A stretch of DNA of 64,000 bases from JAENVU01 sp964544295 (GTDB lineage Bacteria; Actinomycetota; Acidimicrobiia; IMCC26256; JAENVU01), in NCBI GenBank assembly GCA_964544295.1, contig CAZJBJ010000001.1, forward strand, positions 1 to 64,000. The letters are read 5' to 3'. Shown one piece after another: positions 17,075-26,091 of the stretch. Below the pieces are notes generated by a model that ran no database searches, had not been told where the DNA came from, and was given only the letters and a program-made list of their open reading frames with translations. Each line of letters begins with the position of its first letter. Position 1 is the first letter of the stretch. The position numbers and the translations under genes are program-made.

Positions 17075-17770
17075 CTATGACGCACCGACCGGCTCGGCGA
17101 GACGGCCGTCGGTGATCGTCAGGACGCGGTCGCAATACCGGGTCACCCGTTGGTCGTGGGTGACGATCACCGCCGCGGTCCCCCGTCCCTTCACCTCGGA
17201 GCGGATCAGCTCCATCACCTGCTCGCCGAGTTGGGTGTCGAGGGCGGACGTAGGTTCGTCGAAGAGCACGAGGTCGGGTTCGTTCATCAGTGCGCGCCCG
17301 ATCGCGACCCGCTGGCGCTCACCGCCCGAGAGCTGCGCGGGCAGGTTGGCGCGCCGCCGTCCGAGACCGAGCTCGTCGAGCAGCTGATCGGCACGATCCC
17401 CGGCGCGCTTGCGTTCTGCCCGACCACCACCGGTCAGTTCGCCGACCACCAACAGGTTCTCCCGTGCGGTCAGGAACGGCACCAGGTTGACGGTCTGGAA
17501 CACGAACCCGATGTTCTCGGCCCGGAACCGGGTGAGTTCCTTGGCCGAGAACTCGGTGATGTCGGTCGCGCCGACCGTCACCCGACCGCGCGTCGGCGTC
17601 AGCAACCCGCCGGCCATCGAGATCAGCGTCGTCTTGCCCGATCCGGACGGGCCGACGAGCGCGACCATCTCGTCGCCGCCGAGGGTCATGGTGGCGGCGT
17701 CGACCGCGACGATCTCGTCGTCGCCGGATTGGTAGATCTTCGAAACCGCTTCGAGCTGCAGTGCGGGCAC
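17075..17770 (-). CDS. ABC transporter ATP-binding protein (MacB/LolD type)
   Basis: 231 residues. Walker A is GPSGSGKTT (40-48), the signature is LSGGERQRV, Walker B is DLVLFDEPTSALD and the switch His is in VIVTHDQRV. All are intact. The size and sequence match the LolD/MacB/FtsE class that works with FtsX-type permeases. Two such permeases lie directly upstream on the same strand (9-base and 4-bp-overlap junctions), giving a complete exporter or mechanotransmission complex. The substrate is unknown. It is the last gene of the operon. Confidence 0.95.
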   Translation of the reverse strand: MPALQLEAVSKIYQSGDDEIVAVDAATMTLGGDEMVALVGPSGSGKTTLISMAGGLLTPTRGRVTVGATDITEFSAKELTRFRAENIGFVFQTVNLVPFLTARENLLVVGELTGGGRAERKRAGDRADQLLDELGLGRRRANLPAQLSGGERQRVAIGRALMNEPDLVLFDEPTSALDTQLGEQVMELIRSEVKGRGTAAVIVTHDQRVTRYCDRVLTITDGRLAEPVGAS

Positions 17771-17779
17771 GGGGCCTCC

Positions 17780-18880
17780 TCAGGTTCCGGTGCCGATGGC
17801 GGTGACCGGATCGATGCGGGCGATCCGGCGGAGTGACAACGCACTCCCGATCGCGCCGGTGAGCAAGAGTCCGACGAGGGTCGTGACGGCACGCGACCCT
17901 TCGAGCTGGAGTGGGATCCGCGCCGGCAACAGGCTGACGACCCCGAACGTGATCGCCGCGCCGATCGCGAACGCGACCACCACGAGTACGCACCCCTGGA
18001 CGAGCACCCCCGCGAACAGCCGACGGGTCGTGGTGCCGAGCGCCTTCAACACGCCGTAGATCGGCGCGCGTTCCAGCGTCAGGAGCGCGAAGAACAGGGC
18101 GACGACCAGGCCGACGACCGCGAACGTCACGAAGATGATCCCGTTGAACGTCGACTTCTGTTGCCGGGTCCCGGGCGACGCGAGCACGGCCTCGTCCTTG
18201 GTCAGCGTCTTCGTCGACCCGGCGGTGGCCGCGTCGATCCGGCGCGCCAGATCGGCGGCGTCGCCGGTACCGGTGGCCACGAGGACCTGGAACGACCCGG
18301 GCGCGAACTGCGCGTCCGGGCGACTCGCGTTCTGTACCGAGCGCCAGGTGGTCGGCGACACCCAGAGTGACCCCTGCAGCAGGTAGTTGGTGTCCTCGAC
18401 CCACCCGCGCACGCGGATCGGGAACTGCTGCGGACCCAACTGGAGGGTCATGCCCTGCCTGACGCCGAATGCCTCGAGCCGCCGATCGGCCCACGCCTCC
18501 CCGGCCGGTGGCACCGCCGGCACCCCCTCGGGCGGGCGCTGGTACCCGATCACGGCGGCGTCGGCGAGATCCGCCTCCCCGGGCACCACGGCGCCGAGCA
18601 GGCTGATGCCGAGACCACCGGTCGCGGTCACTCCCGGAACGGCGGCCACGGTCGCCCGCAGCTCCGGCCCCACGCGGGAGCGAATGATCGAATTGTTGGC
18701 GTCGGCCGAGTACACCACGACGTCGGCGCGCTGGGCCCGGAGCGCACCGGTGCCACCGAGATACAACCCGTCGAGCAGACCACCGAGGAAGAGCAACAGG
18801 ACGGTCAACAACGTAAGCGCGGCCGTGATGGCGAAGAACCGGCGGGGCCGACGACGGAGTTCGCGCACGGCGTTCCTCAT
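17780..18880 (-). CDS. FtsX-like ABC permease (second of pair)
   Basis: 366 residues starting at ATG 18880, which overlaps the stop of the upstream permease by four bases. It has an N-terminal helix (about 17-39), a large external domain (about 40-240) with MacB-PCD-like features, and three C-terminal helices ending with SLRRIARIDPVTAIGTGT, the typical FtsX tail. It pairs with the other permease as a heterodimer driven by the ATPase at 17075-17770. An exporter of lipids or peptides is the general expectation; no substrate clue is visible. Confidence 0.92.
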   Translation of the reverse strand: MRNAVRELRRRPRRFFAITAALTLLTVLLLFLGGLLDGLYLGGTGALRAQRADVVVYSADANNSIIRSRVGPELRATVAAVPGVTATGGLGISLLGAVVPGEADLADAAVIGYQRPPEGVPAVPPAGEAWADRRLEAFGVRQGMTLQLGPQQFPIRVRGWVEDTNYLLQGSLWVSPTTWRSVQNASRPDAQFAPGSFQVLVATGTGDAADLARRIDAATAGSTKTLTKDEAVLASPGTRQQKSTFNGIIFVTFAVVGLVVALFFALLTLERAPIYGVLKALGTTTRRLFAGVLVQGCVLVVVAFAIGAAITFGVVSLLPARIPLQLEGSRAVTTLVGLLLTGAIGSALSLRRIARIDPVTAIGTGT

Positions 18881-20025
18881 CCTTCGATCCCTCCGGGAAC
18901 GGTGGCGCGCACGGGATCGATCCGCAGGACCCGGCGCGCGGCGGCGAGCGCGGCAAGCAGTGAGAGGCCGAGCACCAGGGCACCGGTCTGGAGGACGGCA
19001 CCGAGTTCGACCCGGGCCCCGAGGTTGTTGCCGGCGACGTTGAGGCTCAACCAGCCGAGCAGCGTGCCCACGGCCAGACCCGCGACCACGACGACCACGA
19101 CCTGGACGAGCAACGACCGCACCAATGAGCCCGCCCGGACCCCGATGGCGCGCAGCAAGGTGAGCGCCGGCGCTTTCTGCACGGTGAGGATGAGGAAAAA
19201 GAGCCCGGCGACCATCACCACGACGAAGAAGCACAGGAGCACGACGAGCCCGATCGACTCACTCACGTTCGCGACGCCGGGCGCCTGGGCGACCGCCTCG
19301 GCGCGGGTCAGCGCTTCCACCCCGTCGATCGTCTCATTGATGCGGGCGGCAACGGCCTCGGGCGTGGATCCGGGGGCCACGGTTGCCGCAACCGCCGACG
19401 GGATGACCTCGCGCACGCCAGGACTCGCATCGCGGCGGGCGGCTTCGTAGGTGGCGTACGTGGTGAACAGCGTGGGATTCACGGAATAGTTGATGTCACG
19501 CGCGATGCCGACGATGCGGATGGTCCGATCACCCTTCTCCAGCTGCACCGAGTTCCCGAGGGCGAAGCCCTTGTCGGCACTGCCGTCGCTCGCGACCGCT
19601 TCGAAATCGGCGCGCGGCAACCGGCCCTCGATCAACGTCGTCGGCTCACCGGGAAGACCGAGTTCGTATCCGAAGATCGTCGTGTCGTTGAGCGCGCCCC
19701 CCGACCGCACCGAGAAAGTGCCTTGACCGATCGGACCGGCCGCCTTCACCCCCTCGACCGCGCCCACCGCGTCGACCGTCGCCGGCGGCACGCGCGACCC
19801 CTCGAGGTTCTTGCGGGCATCGGACCCGTACACCAGCACCTGGCCGGATTGATGGTCGATCGCACCGATGAACTGGCGGATCAATGCGCCAGTGAGGGCC
19901 TGGACGAAGATGATCAGGAACACGAGCAGCCCGATCGCACCGGCGAGCAGCGCGAAGCGCGCCTTCGAACGCAGGATCTCACGCCGGGCCAGGAACACGA
20001 CCCCGAAGGTAGAGCGCTTCGACAC
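18877..20025 (-). CDS. FtsX-like ABC permease (first of pair)
   Basis: 382 residues. One N-terminal membrane helix (about 25-48), an external domain to ~255, then three helices, with the terminal motif ARRVLRIDPVRATVPGG matching its partner's. It is the first gene of a three-gene minus-strand operon (permease, permease, ATPase). The start at 20025 is 53 bases from the divergent carboxylase start, so the promoters must be back to back. Confidence 0.92.
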   Translation of the reverse strand: MSKRSTFGVVFLARREILRSKARFALLAGAIGLLVFLIIFVQALTGALIRQFIGAIDHQSGQVLVYGSDARKNLEGSRVPPATVDAVGAVEGVKAAGPIGQGTFSVRSGGALNDTTIFGYELGLPGEPTTLIEGRLPRADFEAVASDGSADKGFALGNSVQLEKGDRTIRIVGIARDINYSVNPTLFTTYATYEAARRDASPGVREVIPSAVAATVAPGSTPEAVAARINETIDGVEALTRAEAVAQAPGVANVSESIGLVVLLCFFVVVMVAGLFFLILTVQKAPALTLLRAIGVRAGSLVRSLLVQVVVVVVAGLAVGTLLGWLSLNVAGNNLGARVELGAVLQTGALVLGLSLLAALAAARRVLRIDPVRATVPGGIEG

Positions 20026-20066
20026 CGGTCCCCCAACCAGCCGGCTCGTCGCGCGGAAATCGCGCG

Positions 20067-20072
20067 TAGGTT
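20067..20072 (+). promoter_or_regulatory. Putative -10 element of the acyl-CoA carboxylase gene
   Basis: TAGGTT, six bases before GTG 20079. The same hexamer and spacing recur before 39593 and 48531. No Shine-Dalgarno is seen. Confidence 0.5.
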
Positions 20073-20078
20073 CGGGGC

Positions 20079-21656
20079 GTGAGCGACGACTCGATTTGGC
20101 AACCCGAACTCGACGAACTCGAACGCCGCCGGGCGCTGGCCGGCGAGATGGGTGGCACCGAGAAGGTCGATCGCCATCACGCGAACGGGAAGCTGACGGT
20201 GCGCGAACGCATCGATGCGTTGCTCGATCCGGAGTCGTTCCGCGAGGTCGGCATGCTCACGGGCCGCGCCACTCGCGACGATGACGGCAACCTGACCGGG
20301 GTCATGCCCGCGAACTTCGTGATGGGACGCGGCCGGATCGACCGGCGACCGGTCGTCGTCGGCGGGGACGACTTCACCGTCCGCGGCGGCGCGGCCGACG
20401 CGTCGATCTTCCAGAAGCAGGTGATGGCCGAGCGCATGGCCCACGACTTCGGGCTGCCGCTCGTCCGTCTGGTCGACGGGTCCGGCGGCGGTGGCAGCGT
20501 CAAGACGCTCGAGACCGAACGGCGCAGCTTCGTCCCGTTCAACCCCGGCTGGGAGTGGGTCGTCGCCAACCTCGGCCGCGTGCCGGTGGTGAGCCTCTGC
20601 CTCGGCAGCGTCGCCGGTCTCGGGGCCGCTCGGGTCGTGACCAGTCACTACTCGCTCATGGTGCAGGGGACGAGCCAGCTCTTCGTCGCCGGACCGCCCG
20701 TCGTGAACCGACTCGGCATCGAGGAAGTCGACAAGGAAACACTCGGTGGCAGCGGCATCCACACGCGCAACGGCGCCGTCGACGACGAGGTCGCGAGCGA
20801 GGTCGAAGCGTTCGCCCGCACGCGTGCGTTTCTCTCCTACCTGCCGAGCAGCGTGGAGGAACTTCCACCGCGCACCGAGCCGACCGACGATCCCGACCGC
20901 GCCGACGCGTCGCTCGCCGACGCGATCCCCCGCGAACGGCGACGGGTGTACCAGGCGCGGGCCATCATCGACGCGGTCGTGGATCGCGGCCAGGACGGCG
21001 AGTCGACGTTCTTCGAGATCGGACGGAGGTGGGGCCGATCGGCCGTGACCGGTCTCGCCCGGATCGACGGCTGGCCCGTGGCCGTGCTCGCGAACGACCC
21101 GTACCACTACGGCGGTGGCTGGACCGCCGACGCGAGCCGCAAGGTCGAACGGTTCGTGGACCTCGCCGAGACGTTCCGCCTCCCGGTGATCCACCTCGTG
21201 GACAACCCCGGGTTCGTCATCGGTACGCAGTCCGAGCAACAGGCCACGATCCGCCACGGCGCGCGGGCGCTCGCCGCGATCTACCAGGCGACGGTGCCGT
21301 GGTGTTCGGTGATCATCCGGAAGGTCTATGGCGTCGCCGGGGCCGCGCACCAGAACGCGAGTCGGCTCTCGTACCGGTTCGCGTGGCCGTCCGGCGAGTG
21401 GGGATCACTCCCCCTCGAAGGCGGGATCGAGGCCGCCTACAAGGCGCAGCTCGAAGCCGCCGACGATCCCGCCGCGTTGCGCGCCGAGATCGAGGCCCGG
21501 CTCGCGAAGTCGCGCGACCCGTTCAAGACCGCCGAGGTGTTCCTGGTCGAGGACATCGTCGACCCCCGCGAAACCCGGTCGCGCCTGTGCGAGTTCGCCA
21601 ACCTCGCCGCCCCCCGCCGCGCCCGCACCGGCCCAATCCACCTGCCGCGGCCGTAG
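20079..21656 (+). CDS. Acyl-CoA carboxylase, carboxyltransferase (beta) subunit
   Basis: 525 residues, normal length for AccD/PccB-type subunits. It starts at GTG and contains HHANGKLTVRERIDALLDPESFREVG, GGDDFTVRGGAAD, the oxyanion-hole region SGGGGSVKT, GSVAGLGAARVVTSH and the C-terminal FAWPSGEWGSLPLEGGIEAAYK. It transfers carboxyl from biotin to an acyl-CoA (propionyl-, methylcrotonyl- or long-chain). No biotin-carboxylase subunit is adjacent, so the alpha partner is elsewhere. Exact substrate specificity is unresolved. Confidence 0.93.
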   Translation: MSDDSIWQPELDELERRRALAGEMGGTEKVDRHHANGKLTVRERIDALLDPESFREVGMLTGRATRDDDGNLTGVMPANFVMGRGRIDRRPVVVGGDDFTVRGGAADASIFQKQVMAERMAHDFGLPLVRLVDGSGGGGSVKTLETERRSFVPFNPGWEWVVANLGRVPVVSLCLGSVAGLGAARVVTSHYSLMVQGTSQLFVAGPPVVNRLGIEEVDKETLGGSGIHTRNGAVDDEVASEVEAFARTRAFLSYLPSSVEELPPRTEPTDDPDRADASLADAIPRERRRVYQARAIIDAVVDRGQDGESTFFEIGRRWGRSAVTGLARIDGWPVAVLANDPYHYGGGWTADASRKVERFVDLAETFRLPVIHLVDNPGFVIGTQSEQQATIRHGARALAAIYQATVPWCSVIIRKVYGVAGAAHQNASRLSYRFAWPSGEWGSLPLEGGIEAAYKAQLEAADDPAALRAEIEARLAKSRDPFKTAEVFLVEDIVDPRETRSRLCEFANLAAPRRARTGPIHLPRP

Positions 21657-21776
21657 GCCGCGCTTCGGGACCCACCGGGTCGACAGGCCCCGATATCCGG
21701 GATGTCCGGTTTCGGGACCTGGGTCACAACTTCTCGGTGCGGGGCCCAGAAACCTGGCAATTCCGGGTTCCGTCCG

Positions 21777-21782
21777 TAGACT
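21777..21782 (+). promoter_or_regulatory. Putative -10 element of the 2OG-oxygenase-like gene
   Basis: TAGACT lies seven bases before GTG 21790, with no ribosome site. The 133-base spacer before it also has a ccgatatccgggatgtccgg stretch of partial dyad symmetry. Confidence 0.45.
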
Positions 21783-21789
21783 TTCCCCC

Positions 21790-22527
21790 GTGACCTCCTC
21801 CCTCGACACCGCCGCGAACGCCCGACCGGCCGACGGCTGGTGGCCGAACCAGGACCACTGGTCCGTCGCCATCCCCCGCGAAACCCCCCATCCCCGCCCG
21901 GCGGCGATGGCCGAACGCGGCGTCGTGGCCCTGACCGACGCGCCGTTCACCGTGCCCGAGGCCGAGTTCGTCGACCTCGAATACATGGACTGGAAGAGCG
22001 GCGGCGACACGAACTTCGCGCCGATCGCCACCGCCGACGGCAAGCTCGACTGCCGCGGATTCTGGAACGACGGCGATGAGCGTCCCGACAAAGACGCCCG
22101 CTTCACCAGCAACGCTCTGCGCTGCCCGACCATCGCGACCTACGTCGAGAGCGTCGGTGCGAACTTCGGCCGGGTTCGGATCATCAAACTCGAACCGCAG
22201 GGCTACGACACCGCGATCCGTTCGTTCCACCGCGACGACAACAACCGCTTCAACCCACCGGCCGACGGCTGGGTGGTGCGGTCCTGGCTCGAACTCACCG
22301 ACAACCCCGACTCGTACATGCTCCTCATGGAGAGTGGGACCGACGGGTTGCCCGACCCCACCACCGAGATCCGCGTGCCGCTCCACCGCGGCGCCCGCTT
22401 CGTCGTCGACACGCAACGCCTCTGGCACGTGGTGGTCCACAACGGCACCGAGCCGCGCTACGCGCTGATCACGAGCTTCGAGAGCGGTCCCGTGCTCGAC
22501 CGCTGGATCGAGTCACAACTCCCCTGA
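21790..22527 (+). CDS. 2-oxoglutarate/Fe(II) oxygenase-like (Asp/Arg hydroxylase-type) protein
   Basis: 245 residues from GTG 21790. The facial triad can be read: H147 and D149 in SFHRDDNN, distal H213 in RLWHVVVHNG and R223 in EPRYALITSF for the co-substrate carboxylate. The spacing (about 64 residues from HxD to the distal His, then +10 to Arg) fits a cupin-fold dioxygenase such as the aspartyl/asparaginyl hydroxylase type. The N-terminal ~100 residues are unlike any family I know. No neighbour names a substrate. The long upstream open frame is rejected because it overlaps the carboxylase. Confidence 0.7.
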   Translation: MTSSLDTAANARPADGWWPNQDHWSVAIPRETPHPRPAAMAERGVVALTDAPFTVPEAEFVDLEYMDWKSGGDTNFAPIATADGKLDCRGFWNDGDERPDKDARFTSNALRCPTIATYVESVGANFGRVRIIKLEPQGYDTAIRSFHRDDNNRFNPPADGWVVRSWLELTDNPDSYMLLMESGTDGLPDPTTEIRVPLHRGARFVVDTQRLWHVVVHNGTEPRYALITSFESGPVLDRWIESQLP

Positions 22528-22597
22528 CACCGCGTGACCGACCGACCCGCCGCGCCGACCCGTCGGAACGGTCGATGACATCCGGGTGAACGGTCGG

Positions 22598-22603
22598 TAG
22601 CCT
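22598..22603 (+). promoter_or_regulatory. Putative -10 element of the phosphoesterase gene
   Basis: TAGCCT, eight bases before ATG 22612, with no ribosome site in between. Confidence 0.4.
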
Positions 22604-22611
22604 CGCCGGCC

Positions 22612-23931
22612 ATGGCACCGATCGATCGTCGTCAGTTCCTCACCTTGAGCGCGACGGCGGCCGTCGCGGCCGCCCTCGCCGCGTGTTCGAGCGACGCGAA
22701 ACCCGGTCGCGCGTCGTCATCGAGCACCCGGCCACGACCGGCGAACGGCCTCGGCGACCCGAAAGACGCGCCGTTCGAGCACGTCGTGGTCCTCATGATG
22801 GAGAACCGTTCGTTCGACCACATGCTCGGCTGGTTGCCGGGCGCGGACGGGAAGCAGGCCGGGCTCGAGTTCCCCGACCTCACCGGCGCGACGCACCCGA
22901 CGTGGGACCTCGGCACCGACTACCAGGGCTGCCAGTACATGGACCCACAACACCAGTGGCCGGCCGGGCAGACCCAGTACAACAACGGCAAGGGCGACGG
23001 GTTCCTCTTCACCCAGGTCGAGGACGGCCAGCAGACGCCGGTCGACCTCTGGCCGATCAGTTACTTCGGTCCGGACGCCGTGCCCGTCCTCGGCGGCCTG
23101 GCCCAGCAGTACACGACCCTCGACCACTACTTCGCCGCACTCAACGCGGGCACGTGGCCGAACCGCATCTACCAGGTCGCCGCGACCACCGACATCAACT
23201 TCACCGGGCTCTTCCTGCCCGACGGCACCGCTGCACCCCAGTCGAAGATCGAGACGACGATCTGGGACCGCATCAAGGACGCCGGGCTGACGGGCGGGTA
23301 CTACTCGTACGGTGAGCCGATGACCAAGGTGTTCGCGTCGGGCAAGTACGACGACATCTCCTTCGGCGTCGACGCGTTCTTCGACGCGGCCGCGAAGGGA
23401 ACCCTGCCGAACCTCACGCTCGTCGAACCCGATTACACGTCCGCCGCCGAGGAGGCCGGCACGTCGAGCGACGATCACCCGTACGGTTCGATCCAGGTGG
23501 GTGAGGGCTACATCAAGCGGGTCTACGACGCGATCGCGTCGAGCCCGCAGTGGGACAAGACGGTGCTCGTCGTGAACTTCGACGAGTGGGGCGGCTTCTA
23601 CGACCATGTCGTCCCGCCGCAGGTGGAGGACGACACGGTCGGCCCGCCGCCCGGACCGAACCCGGACTACAAGCAGCTCGGCTTCCGGGTGCCCTGCATC
23701 GTGATCTCGCCGTGGTCACCCAAGACGGTCGTGTCGGCCGGGCCCTACGAGCACTGCTCGATTCTGCGGATGATCGAGTGGCGCTGGGGCCTCGAACCGC
23801 TGACCCTCCGCGACAAGCAGGCGAAGAACCTCGCCGAGGTGCTCGACTTCTCCCTGTCGCGCGCTCCCGCGAAGTTGCCGGCGTTCACCGCGCCCGCACC
23901 GGTCGCCTGCGCCACCACCGGAACCGAGTAG
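22612..23931 (+). CDS. Tat-exported lipoprotein phosphoesterase (phospholipase C/AcpA family)
   Basis: 439 residues. DRRQFLTL with twin Arg at 6-7 and a hydrophobic stretch ending in the lipobox LAAC (C25) indicate Tat export and lipidation. The catalytic core has VVVLMMENRSFDHMLGW (metal-binding Glu/Asn and the nucleophile region), later VVNFDEWGGFYDHVVPP and the conserved FRVPCIVISPWS, as in non-haemolytic phospholipases C and AcpA acid phosphatases. It would cleave phosphate esters or phospholipids outside the membrane. It stands alone, followed by a 14-bp tandem repeat. Confidence 0.93.
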   Translation: MAPIDRRQFLTLSATAAVAAALAACSSDAKPGRASSSSTRPRPANGLGDPKDAPFEHVVVLMMENRSFDHMLGWLPGADGKQAGLEFPDLTGATHPTWDLGTDYQGCQYMDPQHQWPAGQTQYNNGKGDGFLFTQVEDGQQTPVDLWPISYFGPDAVPVLGGLAQQYTTLDHYFAALNAGTWPNRIYQVAATTDINFTGLFLPDGTAAPQSKIETTIWDRIKDAGLTGGYYSYGEPMTKVFASGKYDDISFGVDAFFDAAAKGTLPNLTLVEPDYTSAAEEAGTSSDDHPYGSIQVGEGYIKRVYDAIASSPQWDKTVLVVNFDEWGGFYDHVVPPQVEDDTVGPPPGPNPDYKQLGFRVPCIVISPWSPKTVVSAGPYEHCSILRMIEWRWGLEPLTLRDKQAKNLAEVLDFSLSRAPAKLPAFTAPAPVACATTGTE

Positions 23932-23932
23932 C

Positions 23933-23988
23933 CCGGCCGCTTTGACCCGGCCGCTTTGACCCGGCCGCTTTGACCCGGCCGCTTTGAC
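23933..23988 (+). repeat. Four perfect tandem copies of a 14-bp unit
   Basis: The unit ccggccgctttgac is repeated exactly at 23933, 23947, 23961 and 23975, followed by a degenerate ccgcccggtccc. It fills the spacer between the phosphoesterase and the LLM oxidoreductase. It resembles a minisatellite (VNTR) rather than a CRISPR, since it has no spacers. Confidence 0.95.
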
Positions 23989-24011
23989 CCGCCCGGTCCC
24001 GGCCGAGTCGA

Positions 24012-25169
24012 ATGCGGGCCATGCGCTTCGGAACCTTCATGGCCCCGTTCCACCCCGTCGGTCAGAACCCGACGCTCGCGATCGAACGCGACCTCGACAC
24101 GATCGTGCACCTCGATCAGCTGGGGTTCGCCGAGGCCTGGGTCGGTGAGCACCACTCGGCCGGGTACGAGATCATCGCGTCGCCCGAGGTGTTCCTCGCC
24201 GTCGCCGCCGAGCGCACGAAGCACATCAAGCTCGGCACCGGGGTCAGCTCTCTCCCCTACCACCACCCCCTGATGCTCGCGGACCGGATGGTCCTGCTCG
24301 ACCACCTCACGCGCGGGCGCATCATGCTCGGCGTCGGCCCCGGCCAGCTCACCTCCGACGCGGGGATGATGGGCATCCCGTCGGACCAGCAGCGCCCCCG
24401 CATGGAGGAGGCGCTCGATGTGATGATGCGCCTGCTCCGGGGCGAGACGGTCACCTACGAGTGCGAGTGGTTCACCGTGCACGAGGCTCGCCTCCAGATG
24501 CGGCCGTACAGCGACCCGTGCTTCGACATCGCGGTCGCCGCGTCCTTCTCCCCGACGGGTGCGCGCGCGGCCGGCAGGCACGGCATCGGGATGCTGTCGG
24601 TCGCGGCCACCGCGAAGCAAGGGATGGACCTGCTCGCGCACCATTGGGACATGTGGGAGGAGCTCGGCCGCGAGAGCGGGCACGAAGCCGATCGTTCCAA
24701 ATGGCGGCTGGTCGGGCCCATGCATCTGGCCGAGACCCGGGAGCAGGCCGAACGCGACGTCGGGTACGCGATCGCACCGTTCTCGAAGTACTTCACCCAT
24801 GTCCTGCCCGGTGGCCCGGTCACGGGCGACACGCCCGCCGAGATCATCGAGAACAACAAAGCCAGCGGCTTCGCGGTGATCGGCACGCCCGAGGACGCCA
24901 TCGCGAAGATCCAGGAGCTCGTCGACTCCTCCAACGGCGGCTTCGGCGCGTTCCTCCTGTTCGACCACAACTGGGTGCGCCCCGACGCCAAGCGTCGCTC
25001 ATACGAGCTGTTCGCGCAGTACGTGATGCCCCACTTCACCGGACAGTTGGCCCCGGTGCAGGCGTCACACGACTGGGTGACGGGCAGCGGCGGCGTCTTC
25101 GTCGACCGCGCCGCGACTGCGATCGCGAAAGCGATCGAGGACCACGCCGCCGAACGTGCCGGACACTGA
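24012..25169 (+). CDS. LLM-class flavin/F420-dependent oxidoreductase (luciferase-like)
   Basis: 385 residues (or 382 from ATG 24021). It opens MRFGTFMAPFHPVG and carries LGFAEAWVGEHH, KLGTGVSSLPYHHPLMLADRMVLLDHLTRGRIMLGVGPG, IAVAASFSPTGARAAGRHGIGMLS and GTPEDAIAKIQ, all luciferase-like monooxygenase hallmarks. Members oxidise a small hydrophobic substrate with reduced FMN or F420; the neighbouring alpha/beta hydrolase begins 7 bases on and may act on the product. Cofactor and substrate are unproven. Confidence 0.92.
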   Translation: MRAMRFGTFMAPFHPVGQNPTLAIERDLDTIVHLDQLGFAEAWVGEHHSAGYEIIASPEVFLAVAAERTKHIKLGTGVSSLPYHHPLMLADRMVLLDHLTRGRIMLGVGPGQLTSDAGMMGIPSDQQRPRMEEALDVMMRLLRGETVTYECEWFTVHEARLQMRPYSDPCFDIAVAASFSPTGARAAGRHGIGMLSVAATAKQGMDLLAHHWDMWEELGRESGHEADRSKWRLVGPMHLAETREQAERDVGYAIAPFSKYFTHVLPGGPVTGDTPAEIIENNKASGFAVIGTPEDAIAKIQELVDSSNGGFGAFLLFDHNWVRPDAKRRSYELFAQYVMPHFTGQLAPVQASHDWVTGSGGVFVDRAATAIAKAIEDHAAERAGH

Positions 25170-25176
25170 TCCGACC

Positions 25177-26043
25177 ATGACGCGGGCGCAGAGCTCGTTC
25201 CGCGCGCCGTCCGGGCTCGACCTCGCCATTCACGAGTGGGGCGGTGCCGGCGCGCCGGTCCTGCTCGCCCACCCCACCGGGTTCCACGGGGTCGTGTGGC
25301 AACCGGTCGCCGAACGGCTCGTCGCCGCCGGACGGCAGGTCTGGTCGTTCGACTTCCGCGGCCAGGGGGATTCGGGCCCGTCCCCCGACGCCACGTATTC
25401 GTGGAGCGAGTTCGCCGACGATGCCGACGCCGTGCTCGACCACCTCGGCCTCCGCGCGCACCCCGAACTCCTCGCGGCCGGACACTCGAAAGGCGGCGCC
25501 GCACTGTTCATGGTCGCGATGCGCGACCCTGCCGCACTCCGCCGCATCTGGACCTTCGAGCCCATCGTGTTCCCGGTCGAGGAGGTGCTCCCCGCCGACC
25601 CCGACAATCCGATGTCGAACGCGGCCCGGAAACGTCGAGCGGTCTGGACCTCACGCGCCGACGCGATCACGTCGTACGGCTCTCGACCGCCGATGAACTC
25701 CCTGCACCCGGATTCGCTGCGCGCCTACGTCGAGTACGGCTTCCGCGACCGGCCCGACGGTCGGGTCGAGCTCAAGTGCCGACCCGAGCACGAAGCGAAC
25801 ATCTACATGATGGGCGCCGCCAACGGTCTGTTCGCCCGGTTGGGCGAGGTCGCCCCGCCCACCCTCGTCGCCTGCGGTGGTGACAGCCGCTCGATCACGC
25901 CGGGGTTCGCGGCCCGCATCGTCGATCGACTGCCGCACGCGACCCTCGAAGTCTGGGACGGCCACGGCCATTTCGGCCCGCTTGACGACCCGGACCGTGC
26001 AGTCGCCTCGATGCTGGCCTTCGATGCCAGACTTCCGGGATGA
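25177..26043 (+). CDS. Alpha/beta-fold hydrolase
   Basis: 288 residues from ATG 25177; GTG 25156 in frame would overlap the LLM gene by 14 bases. The nucleophile elbow is GHSKGG. The oxyanion region is HPTGFHGVVW, the acid probably lies in ACGGDSRSITPG, and the catalytic His is in DGHGHFGPLDDP near the end. The fold covers esterases, lactonases and haloalkane dehalogenases. Pairing with an LLM monooxygenase suggests hydrolysis of an ester or lactone formed by it (Baeyer-Villiger logic), which is inference. Confidence 0.88.
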   Translation: MTRAQSSFRAPSGLDLAIHEWGGAGAPVLLAHPTGFHGVVWQPVAERLVAAGRQVWSFDFRGQGDSGPSPDATYSWSEFADDADAVLDHLGLRAHPELLAAGHSKGGAALFMVAMRDPAALRRIWTFEPIVFPVEEVLPADPDNPMSNAARKRRAVWTSRADAITSYGSRPPMNSLHPDSLRAYVEYGFRDRPDGRVELKCRPEHEANIYMMGAANGLFARLGEVAPPTLVACGGDSRSITPGFAARIVDRLPHATLEVWDGHGHFGPLDDPDRAVASMLAFDARLPG

Positions 26044-26091
26044 CACACTGGCACTGATCAAAGAGCCCAAGGCGGCACGAGATAGGGCAGT

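Noticed and set aside
21328..21789. N-terminal extension of the 2OG-oxygenase-like frame
   Set aside because: It overlaps the carboxylase gene in another frame; the TAGACT-GTG start at 21790 is better.
23933..23988. Possible CRISPR array
   Set aside because: Repeats of 14 bp are directly abutting with no unique spacers, and no cas genes are present.
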